Source of the DNA: Yponomeuta sedellus
Lineage: Eukaryota; Arthropoda; Insecta; Lepidoptera; Yponomeutidae
Assembly (NCBI GenBank): GCA_934045075.1
Contig: OW203731.1
Coordinates: 8,475,975 to 8,539,974, forward strand
DNA: 64,000 nucleotides
Direction of reading: 5' to 3'
The notes below the pieces were generated by a model that was not told the origin of the DNA, did not search any database, and saw nothing but the letters and a program-made list of their open reading frames with translations. Below are positions 44,501 to 56,500 of this stretch, piece by piece. The position numbers and the translations under genes are program-made. Positions within the stretch are counted from its first letter, which is position 1, and each line of letters starts with the position of its first letter.

Positions 44501-47500
44501 GAGAGAGAGAGAAAGAGAGAGTACGACCATAATTACCACGAGTGCCCATCTCGAATTGGCAATTTTGAAGCGCTGGAGGTATTTAAACACCACAGGGACT
44601 CGCCTCACGATGTTTTCCTTCACAATTTTCGAGCGGTAACTTACACTTATTGTGCAATAATTTAAAATGGACTAGCCCTTAATTAAGACTGGGTAAAGCG
44701 CATTCGAGTGGAGCGTCGCCTTTTTCACTACTTATCTATAGCGAACGTTGTTTGCCTTGTACCTAGTATCTCGGACTTTCAACAAACTAAGTGTATATTT
44801 CATTTCATTCAGCTCTTGTCTATATCTCATATTTCTTGAATTAGTTCATTAAAAAAGACGAATCCATTAATTCAAGAAATATCAACCCTTTTAATCAAAT
44901 TCTTAATTGAGATCTAACCTTTTCGGACTCTTCGGAAAAATATTCCTGTAATTATGTCGGTAATGTGTAATAGCGCTATTGAAAGTTTTAATTCAAAAAT
45001 TTCGTGCCTTAGGCACATCCCTAAAATAAAGCTGGATGTTATGAATTATACATTCTTGTTTGAAACAAATGTCTGATCCTATTTCTTTCCCTAGCGGCGT
45101 GCCTCGTCGTAAAATGGGGTGGCAGCGGCGACGTCCTGTCCTCCATCGCCGAGCTCCTCACCTCGCGCTCCTCCGAACGCCGTATCCTGGCCAGCCAGAT
45201 CTGCGTGTCCATCGCACCTTACGTCTCCATTGAACTCTGCACGTCTTTACTGCTAAGCTTGGTGGTCCTAATGTGCGAGTCCAATGAGAACGAAGTCCGC
45301 AGTCTGGGTTTGAAGGCGGCGTGTCTGGTCTGTCCCGTGGCGGAGCATAAGTACGGGCAGCTGGAGAGTCTGCTGTTCAGCTTTCTAAAGGACCCAGTGG
45401 AAAAGAATGTGAAGGACACCGTGCATATTTTTGTGCCGGTACTGGCGAGGACGGCTTTACTTGCAGGTGACTATGACACGATAACACGTTAGTAACTTCA
45501 CTTACAAATCTAAGAACCTTGTGCTGGTACCTTTAGCTGTTCTTCTTCTTTCGTGTCGAAATCGTCAACTGTTCCTAAGAACGCGTTGTGTGATGCTTCC
45601 ATGAGATCAAGGCAGCTGCACGCTTACCGGTTTTCCACTGGCTACGATCTTGACACGATATTTTTTTCCAAGGAATAAAGATAAATAATAATAGTTGGTC
45701 CACCAATGTGCTTATTTAGTCAACGGCGACGTTTTTCTAGCGAAATGGATTTTCAATACATGGAATAGTTTTTTCAACAAATGGGCTAGCTTTTCTAAAG
45801 TACTTGAAGTAATGACGTTATTTTCCTCTTTTTGTGTAAAAACGCATAATCTTCTATTGTTTACAGGAAAATTCTCATCAGACCTATGCAGTAGGGTATT
45901 AACTAATTTAAGCAAAGCGAGCACGGATAAAGAGTGGAAACAAATGCTGCTATATTTAGACATCTTAGGAGTACTAGTATTAGCTGAGCTGGCTTACGTG
46001 GTCAATGTACAAATAGTTAAGGATACAACGTTGAAAAACTGTGATATGATGATGAACTATGAGGTTGGTATATCTAATGTAATGATACGCTTTATTGCAC
46101 AAAATTAAAGTAAGTCCCACTATTATAAATTTGATAGTTGTCACGCTTAAAAGGCTGGACGTATTAACTTGTCTGCGATATTTCCGGGATAGTATACAAG
46201 TTGTTTCGAAAATGCCCGCTGCCCCATTGAAATCAGAAACGGAGGGAGGGCTCTTCTTCGTCAGCATAAAAAAAATACTTTGGGAAAAGTCACGGAAAAG
46301 AAGCATTAAAATTTATGGATTAACTGATATGATTTTAGCCCAAAGTTAATGTTTGAAATTTTTGTCGAAAGTAAAAGTAAAGTGCTTCGCAAGGCACGTT
46401 AAGCCGTGGGTGCCGGCTGTCATATAATGGCAGTCGTTAAGCCGTGTCAGAGGCCTTATGAGCGGCTTGGAAACTTCTGATAGTAAGACCAGCCACTAGT
46501 CTTACAATCCTCCACCAACCCGGACTTGGCCCCCGTGGTGGAGTATGGCCTAACCTTCCTGCGATGCAGGAAGAGACCCGTGCCCCAGCAGTGGGGACAT
46601 ACAAGGGTTGATATCGAAAAGTTAAGTTGCACTGACATCATCACTCTATTTATTTACGTATATGGCAATTCAGTTACATAGTAAGCTTTATATCCGAATC
46701 CCACGCGTACAAACTGGCAGGCAAATTCAATGCCCTTAATCCTATTCCATATTTATATATATTACAACTTGTAACGAACAGTACAAATCTTCCAAGTAAA
46801 ATATATAATATACACATACAACTTACTCCTACATCGAGTTTATAGTCTACAATATGAAGAAACTTATCTACTATTGTTGTAAATTGTAATGTTCAATATT
46901 TTTATTTTTCAGGTTGCACTAGAGAGTGATCAAGATAGCTTCCTAGATGTACAATGTTTCGTTTGTGATGGCAGCGTAGATATTAAAGCGCTGGTGGTGG
47001 CGATGAATAGTCTAATCAGTGAGAAACACGATGTCCGATGGACTGAGTTAACATGGTTTTTAAATAGGTGAGGGATATGTGAAGTTAGTTTATTTTTCTG
47101 AGAGGAAACTTGTGTTTGAACTAACTGTTCACATTATTATGTCAGCGCTTAAAATCGACGATCAGTGCGCGATTGAGATTTTCTCTTTCTCTAAAAGAAA
47201 GATGGCTTGTTCCTTTTAAAGGACCGTATACAGCATATAAAACCGAAAGTTTCTCCAGTAACAATAAAATTTTAAACCAGTCCCAAACAAAAAGTCGTCG
47301 AGAAATCGTCATGTCTGTGAACAGTTTGGTCCCTTCTTTGAGCAATCTGTAGGAAGCTACACTTCGGAGTATTTTATTTAGTAAAATAACAGCTAAGTAA
47401 AAAGTAACAGAATCGAGGACCTGCAATGTTGTTAATATTTTATTAATCTTTACTACAATGCCGTTCCATCCCTTCCAGTGCACAACAAATATTAGAAATA

Positions 47501-50500
47501 GCATCCAATTGCAAGAGTCTGAATCAACCAAACGTCTACGAATCCCTAATATCTCTATTTGCCACCTACGCAGACCACTTTGGGGCTCACTTCACGAGAC
47601 ATAAGCTCAAACCTATTTTCTTAGAAGTCATATCAGACTTGGAACAGAAGATGGAAAAACTACACGCTGTGAATGTGGACTCTACAGTGACTGTTGGAGT
47701 ATATTTGGTGGCGATATTACCTGTGATAGAGGATAAGGATGAACTGGAATCGTTTTTACAGAAGTAAGTGTATTTATTTTGTTTAGAGAAAACAATCGTA
47801 CAAAAAATATTAGTGTATGTTATCCATTGTATTGAGTAACACAAATTCTTCCAGCAGGTGTCGTAAAAGGCGACTAAGGGGCACAAACCGGGGGGTGGGC
47901 AGCAGCGCCCCCTGCAGTACAATTCTACCAAACTGCGATCCCCAATCCGCATGCCCAGCGTGGGGATTATGGGCATTACCCCCCAATTATGGCACAACTT
48001 TGCTCTATGGCGCTCATTAGGGGAAGGCTATGTCCAGCAGTGGACTAATATAGCCTGAAGAAGAAATAAGCATAGGGCGTAGGTAATGCCTTTGCCTTGA
48101 AAAACAATAACAGAAAAAGCCTTTGTAGTGAACACCTCTACAAAACCGAACTGTCACGCCCGGGTTGGTGACGTTCCAGGTCCAACCCTCAGATTATTGA
48201 ATGAATCTGAGGTGAAATCAGCATTTAATTTTAATTAGCTATACCCGCGACTTAGTTCGTGTAGGATTAAAAGTATCTTATCTTAATCCTGGATGGGTCT
48301 ACGTGTGCGCCAAACATCGAAACAGTCTCATTAATAATACTAGACTGGGTGCAACAAGATGGACATCGAGGTCCACATAGGTGATAGAGATGATCTCGAC
48401 CGACATCTGTCACAGTTGTCTGAGGTAGACCGAAAACTCTAGACTGAAGTGGGGAAGGCTTTGCCCAGCAGTGGGACAAAAGAATGCGACTGCGTAAAAT
48501 ATAAGATTGGATATAGTTAATTCAATCTATTGATTTTTTTCAGGTGGATTATGTACAGCGCTATCCGAGTGTTGCCAGTTAAAGTTCTATCCGTGCCTTT
48601 ACAGTGGGTGTCTAAAAAGAAGCCGGATTTACTTAACGACTATTTACAGTTTATCAGAGAGTGTGAGTATCGACACATTTATTTCTGCCCTACACATCTT
48701 AGAGCACAATTTTTATTATGTAACCTATACTCGTCCCACTGCAGGGTAAATAAGAATAAGAATATTTTGTTGACCAAAGAATACAAAATAGGGCTAAGTT
48801 ACATAGGACTGATACGTTCAATACAGCATATACAGCATCTGCTACTGAGCTAGGCTTATTGCCTGTATTACAGTAAACAGCGCCTGTCCCAAAAGGTATG
48901 GTAATTATTTAGAGGGCGTGTTCAAACATCAATATGTAATCAAAATGTAATATTATTCCAAAGATGTGATATTAAGGTCTTATCTTTAGATAAATAACTT
49001 TTTTGCGAGAGAGAGTACAAGTTTACCGACCACCGCGGATTGACCAATTCAGCCGCAGATATATGTTGAATATCTGCGGTTAAATTTGCCACCTCAGACA
49101 CTCAGGGTTCCACATGATGTTATATTTAACCATTAGCGAGTAGAAAACGGAAAAATCGTTGATAGATCACACGAGTTCGTGAATATGAGGCCGGCGTCAG
49201 GATCACCACAGCAACATTGTAAAACGTAACTTGAATAAATTATCTTTTATCTTAACAAGAATTCTGTAACTTTTTTCTTATAAGTAACTTGGCAAACATT
49301 CTCACTTGGTTACTGTACAGACACTCTCCTATGATTCCCTGTGTTACAGAATTGGGGTAAAAATTGAGCGTGATTTTCATTACCAGTCTCAAAGGCTTGG
49401 CCGGCCTTAGTTTTTGACATTTTTTCATTCTTTCAGTCTCGGCCAGCAGCTGTGAGAGCCAGAGCGGCGCGTCGATACGCGTCTACATAGCGAACCTGAT
49501 AGCGGAGTTGATCAACTCCACGGAAATAGGCGAGAACAGTATAGAGACGCAGATTTTGCCCGCAGTCGGCTCTCTGTTGAATGATAGCGATGTGTAAGTA
49601 ATTGCTAAAGAAAGATTGCTAAAAGCAAAAGATTGGCGACTTATTTCAATGGGTTAGATCTTGACAAGAAATGTAACAAAATCTTCTAAATAGCAAAACG
49701 GGATATCAGTTGGTCCATCCTAAAGCTACTATTGAATATATATTATGCAAAAAAAATTACGATAGACACCGCTATTTAAACTGCATTTGAGGAGTATTTT
49801 AGAGGAATCTTGTTTTTATTACACCGTTAGCCTTCGAAGGAATAGAAAGTATTTTGTACCTTTACCTTTATACCATATTATTTCTTATTCACCCCTCTCT
49901 TGATACTCTTGCGAAGATGTTGGTCTAGGGCCACCATCTTCTCAATTGAAGTTATTTTACACACTGCATCACACCAATCTCAATTCATACGCCGTAAAAT
50001 AAAAATTTCATATATTTTTTTTTTTCATTTTTGTTTGAAACAAAACTTACTTAAAAATCGCCAACGCTGTTAGTTTCACATATTAATAGATTATATGGAG
50101 AAGAAGATAACAAAGACACAATTTCGTAATTCCAAATGAATGTTAAGAGAACTCTTTTCAGAAAATCTACCGTAGATACCTACGCTAATATCGAATTATT
50201 AGCGAGACACCGGGGCCTAGCTTTTTTAGCTTAGTCTTCTGAACAAAACAAATAAATATAGTTTCAATAACCTGATTGACTGCCTCGTTGGTATATCACG
50301 TCTGATTACTGTGCCGGAGGTCAATGGTTCGTTCCCACTGGGTGCCGCCTTGTATTAGTACAAATTGTCTCAGTCTGGGTGGATTTCCATGTTTGTGAGG
50401 TTCTCGTCTGGTTACTATAGCATAGGGTATCCTAGTTTGGAACCAGCGCATTGATTATGTAACTTTGCACTTATGTATTATGTATGTGTATTATTACACG

Positions 50501-53500
50501 TATTATGTGTGCAAAAGCGAAATATTTCGTGGACTTTGTCGTACAATTATGTGGCTCAATATCATTGTCACGTATCGAATTTACACTGAAATGCGGTATC
50601 CACTAAATGCGGTAAGTGTACATATTACGCCTAATATCTATACAGTCTATTTATTCCTACTTGTGCAATTTAGTAAACAAGATTCTAACCTCAAAATTTA
50701 TATTTGATGCCTAAACTAGACATTTTCACGTAAGTTCATGAGCTTTGTTTATAAAATTGGCAGCATGTTATCTATAGTCTCCCCGATTACTTCTTTTGTG
50801 GGAATATGGCAGTTTTCGACTTAAAGCCATACTTTACGAATAGAATGTTTACTAAAATGGACAAGTAAGGAAAAATATAGCAAATCTAAGGAAACCTTCG
50901 GCTTTTGGACACAGAGTATACGTTAAAAGTTACATAATCAAGGACGAAAGTTATTCGCATGAGCATTCCAGGCATGCGACTTTGCATTAGTACAACAGGA
51001 GGCTAGTTCCAATCACGCTGGTTGGTATTTCCGTTAGCGACTAGTTTCAGTGTCAACAAACAGCATTGTCAATAAAAAGCAGCAGCAACATAGGGCGCGT
51101 TCTGTGCATGGATGGGTGACTGATTATGAATAATGCGTGCTTCGCAAGACACGTTAAGCAGTGAGTGCGGGCTGCCGTCGATATCCGTCTACGATCTACT
51201 GCCATCTGGGAGTCGTCAATCCAAGTCAGAGGCTCTAGCTAGAGCGTCTTGAAAACTTCTGACAGTAAGACCAGCCACTAGTCTTGCAAGCCTCCACCAA
51301 TCCGTAAGGCCGTTGCAAGGCCCCCGGGGTGGATATACCTTCCTCAGGGAAGAGACTCGTGCCCCTCGGTGGGGACATAATGGGTAGATGATGATGAAAC
51401 AGCATTGATCGTTACTTTGCATTCGTACTATGAGAGGCGTTTGAGTCAGCGACTAGATTGTCAAATAAACATTATCGTTGTATTAACGAATGTGTGACGG
51501 GCCTCAGGTCGGTCCGCGAGGCCGCTCTGACCGCGTGGGGCGGTGCGGCGCGCGCCAGCCTGCCGCGGGGCGGCGCGGCGGCCGCGAGCTGCTGGCGCGC
51601 CGCCGAGCCGCGGCTGGCGCACGCCGAGCTGACGGCGCGGGAGGCGGCGCGGGCGGCCGAGGCGCTCGCGCTGCTCGTTGTTCCCGACGCGGAGGACGGG
51701 GGAGCCGCGGACAGTGGTGTCAGCGATAAAGGTGGGCTTATAAAAAAATAAATAAATGAATGAATGAATGAACGAAGGAACGAACGAATGAATGAATGAA
51801 TGAATGAATAAATATTCATGGACATATTACACATATCTCGTTAGCCCTATACTAAGTACAACTAAATTACTTTTTTAATACAGTTGCTCAAAAAGTGTCG
51901 TATTGCAGGGACGTATAGCGTGCGGGATGTGGGCCTGTGATGTGAGCTATTACACACTCGTGCTTTTTTTACCTTTCCCGCACTCGTGCGTTTCCTTTCC
52001 CAACTGTCAAAATAATGTCTATTAAAAAGAAAACCAACCATGAAGTTTTTACTAAAAAAAATCATAGAAGTTTTTATGAGCTAGTAATTTGTTTCAATAT
52101 CAGATTTAATGACTTGATTTAATGAGTTAAGTTAGGTTTCATTTCATCTCATAAAATTTAATTTTCATTTCATATCAATAAAAAAAAATCTACTGAAGAT
52201 TTGGCTGTATGGGCATAGTTCCCTTTGCCTACTAGAATGGTTGAAGAAAAAAAATCTCTGCTTATATTTTTTTACGGTTGGCGCCATTTTCCAAATATTT
52301 TTTCTTTATTAAATTGCTTATTTTTTTCGCAACCGTATTAAAAATAGTCGTTCAGTACACGTGCGGAACCGTCATTGCAACTTGTTCCGACTGTCAACCC
52401 TCGCCTTCGGCTGCGCCTCGGCTCGGGTAGACATTTGTCGGAACTCTTTGCAATGACAGCCTTTCCGCACTTGTAATAAAATATACTATTTTTGCGATGA
52501 TTTGCGATTGAATCCTGGGTTTCCTAGGGAGTCATGACCGCGCAAAAGGTATAAACAGAAAACTGGATAAAAACGGATAAGCAGGTGAAACAGTCAGATC
52601 TATTTTACTTGCCTGTCCGTTTTTATCCAGTCTATCTGTACGTAATAATTGTAAAGAGATTCGAAATTTCACTGATGCCGGTGAATCGCCCATTAGCTCA
52701 GTTTGAAATAGCGCTGGCACGGATAGCCAGGGGTCGCGGGTTGAAATCCCGGCATGGGTGGAATTTTTAGCCGCTAAATAGGTTTTTAGTCAGATCTAGT
52801 AAATGTGTGAGGTGGTAATGATGAAAAATAAGGGAAATTTCGAAATGTGTGACATAATTTAAATATTTGAAAATGATCGATTGAAAAAGAAATATAAAAA
52901 ATGGTGTAAAGAGGTTGGCACAGTTACAAAGATAGGCGTATTTTCGATGGAATCCTGGGTTTCCTAGGGTGAGTTGACCTCGCGGGCGGCTGAAGCGCTG
53001 GCGCTGCTCGTCGTTCCCGACGCGGAGGACGCTGGAGTCGCGGACAGTGGTGTCAGTGATAGAGGTGGGCTTATTTGTGATGGATTCCTGGATTACCCAT
53101 GGTGAGTTGACGGCGCGGGCGGCTGAAGCGCTGGCGCTGCTCGTTGTTCCCGACGCGGAGGACGGCGGAGCCGTGGACAGTGGTGTCAGCGATAAAGATA
53201 GGAGTATTTGTGCTGGAATCCTGGATTTCCCAGGGTGAGTTGACCGCGGGGGCGGCTGACGCGCTCGCGCTGCTCGTTGTTCCCTACGCAGAGGACGGAG
53301 GAGCCGCGGACAGTGGTGTCAGCGATAAAGGTGGGCTTATTTGTGCTGGAATCCTGGATTTCCCAGGGTGAGTTGACCGCGCGGGTGGCTGAAGCGCTGG
53401 CGCTGCTCGTTGTTCTCGACGTGGATGACGGAGGAGGCGCGGACAGTGGTATTAGCGATAAAGGTAAGAGTATTTACGATGGAATCCTGGGTTTCCTAGG

Positions 53501-56500
53501 GTGCGTTGACCGCGCAAGAGGCGGCAAGGGCGGGAGAGACGGGGACAGTGGTAAAGTTAGCGATAAAGGTAGCCTGCCGTTAGATAAATAGATAGAGAAC
53601 ACTTTACTGTATTTAAAAAATAGAATTACACAGATACAGGTGTGTCCCAAGGTGAGCTGACCGTGAGGGAGGCAATTAGATGTTGGAGTTGCTGGTTGTA
53701 TTCGATGTGGAGGATAAGGGAGGCGTGGACATAAAGGTGGATATGGTCCCACCCTCAGATCATAGAAAGAAAGAGATATGCCCTAGCCGCGAAATAAGTC
53801 CGGTACCGCTGTCGCCACTTTTGAATATGTGTGCGTTTTCATTACATGCACAATATTGTAAATATAAGGTTCACGCACACGTCTGTCCAGTCGTTTACTA
53901 GCGTTCTAATCTTTTAATTGGTTCGCACACTATGAAAAACAATTGTACGAATACACTCGTACACATAAACAACAGCGTCGGTGAACTCCTTAGGGATGGA
54001 ACACTTGTATCAAATAATACATCTATCGATAAAATGATCCGATGAGAGGTTATTCTTTTATTAACACTATACTTCGTGTTGGGATGATACAAAAAAACAG
54101 AGCATGTTAAATTTACAAAAACAATATTATGAAAACAAATAATCCTATTTTAATTTACTGTCCTGTGAAATGTAAATATTTATTAAGTACGTGTCTTTTT
54201 GACTGTATTTGTGGCTTCAATATATGATAAAGACGCAAACTTGGCTTTCTACTGATATAGAATTTGATTATTTTGATAATGATGATGACCCCTGTACTGT
54301 ATACTAATACGATAAGTTAAAAATGATTATATGTTAAATTTGTTGGACAGAACACCACTGAAGCATACTTGGTAGTGACTCTGTCCGGAAAGCTAGGTCT
54401 TCTGGGTTTCAATCCTGGTAATGGAAATAACTAATATTTGTGTGAAGAGCATGTCCACGGTCAGGGATGCATTTGTACCTGGATCTTGGATAGTTCTTTG
54501 TATTTTATTTAGTATATGAATCCCAATGTAACGTGAAATGCACTTACATTACCATTTACAAATTGGCTTTAAATATTGGTAACTCTGTTAGGACTCTCCG
54601 GCTGTAAATTAATAGCAGTTTTTGTTGGGTGAAAGAAGTGCTGACTTTTTAAGAATACAAAAGCAATTACTTTCTCATTCTCTGAAAATAATTCACCCAG
54701 CTATATAAAAATAGAATAAAACACACGTATAAACTCGAAAAACAACCATTTTTTGAAGAAATTGCATATAAGCAAGTACCGACATACCATATTGTGGTCT
54801 CCATTCGAGAACTTGTCGGATCTAAAATGGTAAATAAATTATTATAAGACTAAAAATTCTTTATTTTCATTACATAATCGAATTTCATTTATAACATATC
54901 TCATAAAAAACGCTCATAAAAAATTAAATATATAGGACTATGATTTAGTACTACAACCACATCACCTGATTTGTTTCTTTAGAAACACTTTCGTTTGGAG
55001 AGTTGTGCGTCGTCCATATGAAATGAAGATTAGAATAAAGTGATAATTGAATATTCTAAACCAGGTAAAATTTTATCGTAATTTTAAATATACTGGTACC
55101 TCAACCTTTATGGAACTCGTTATTACTGGTATTTTCAAAATAGGAACTGTCCACGGAAATATTTTTTCCCCCACTTTAGCATCTGGAAACACTTCTCTGT
55201 AAAATAGATGGAGCAAATGGTACTTTATTTGAGAGGAAATCAGTTATACCCTCTGTATTTTGATCCATTTTTCTTTCGTATTTAAATATCTTTATTAGAA
55301 ACTTTTTGAAATACATGATCGAAGCTAGGCCTGTTTTTAATAAGACCAAATCCTTCTACTAAAATAAAAGCTTCCTTAGCAACGCAAGTTGAAGTCTACG
55401 CAGATGGAGTCGCGGGAAATAGTCGACGATAAGACTAGATACCTAGTCTTACAATAATTGGTTCTAGTAATTTTGGAAGTCTGGATGAACGATTATAAAT
55501 GCCTCAATAATATCGATACTTAATCAGTCTGAAAAGAAAGGAACTACCCCATCACTATGTCTCCAGCTGACCTACTGGAGAATTTGACATTTCGCGGCAA
55601 ATACATGCGGCCGTACCTCGAAACATCGCATTGAACGAACGATTATAAATGCCTCAATAATACCGATACTTAATCAGTCTGAAAAGAAAGGAACTACCCC
55701 ATCACTATGTTTCCAGCTGACCTACTGGAGAATTTGACATTTCGCGGCAAATACATGCGGCCGTACCTCGAAACATCGCATTGAACAATGATCAGTTTTG
55801 CGCGACGGTTCACTGCGGGCTGGCTTTTCCTAGTTAGCAAACCTCCACGAAAATCCTATATAGAAACAGCAGTGGAGTAACTACAATGTAATAAATACGT
55901 CCCATTTATGTTCTTAGTAATGGGATGCACATTGCACATAAAATTATTATAATTATGATTTTTCGTAGTTTATAAGACGAATATAGGGAGTAAAACAGGT
56001 TTACCGGTGAAAAGACACTCCCCTGTTTTTGAATAGCATGTATCACAGCGATTTCTGCAGGTAATCACTGCGCAATTAGGCATTTTTCTCAGATGTTACT
56101 ACGACGGCTGGCGCGAAGCGATTGACGGCCATATTTTAAAGTTTCGCAGAGGTTAGCCCAAATGGGCTAACGTTGGGCGACAGTGCCACGCCCACAAGGC
56201 ACTTCTCCTTATTTTTGTGTTCTGAGGTCCCACCTAACGCCTAAACCATGGAGAGGTGACGGCGTTTATTCGATTTCCGCTAAAAGCGACCGTTTTTTTG
56301 GAAACTGTAAATGTGGGTTTTATAAACGTTAGAGAAACCGAAATAAATCTTAAGTAGCCGTCAATCCCGTAATCGGGTTAGCTAGTCTTCAAGACGGTGA
56401 AATCAGGCGTCTGTACCAGAGGAGTAATTATAGATTTTATACCAATACTGTAGTTTCCAGGTAAAACCATTTTTTTCACTTTGTAGCGGTGTCCCTTCTC

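Noticed and set aside
51472..51834. Minus-strand frame with repeated SFIHSF
   Set aside because: It is the translation of the (AATG)n microsatellite and the complement of the GC-rich exon 15.
52920..53600. CRISPR-like regular array
   Set aside because: The repeats are full-length exon-derived units without unique spacers, in a eukaryotic intron.
53680..53901. Open frame as a RELCH exon between 15 and 16
   Set aside because: It includes decayed repeat text and an unconvincing composition, and is not needed for phase continuity.
55590..55636. Extra RELCH exon in the 150-bp tandem repeat
   Set aside because: The open stretch ends in a stop, has no donor, resembles nothing in the family, and exon 15 to exon 16 already join in phase.
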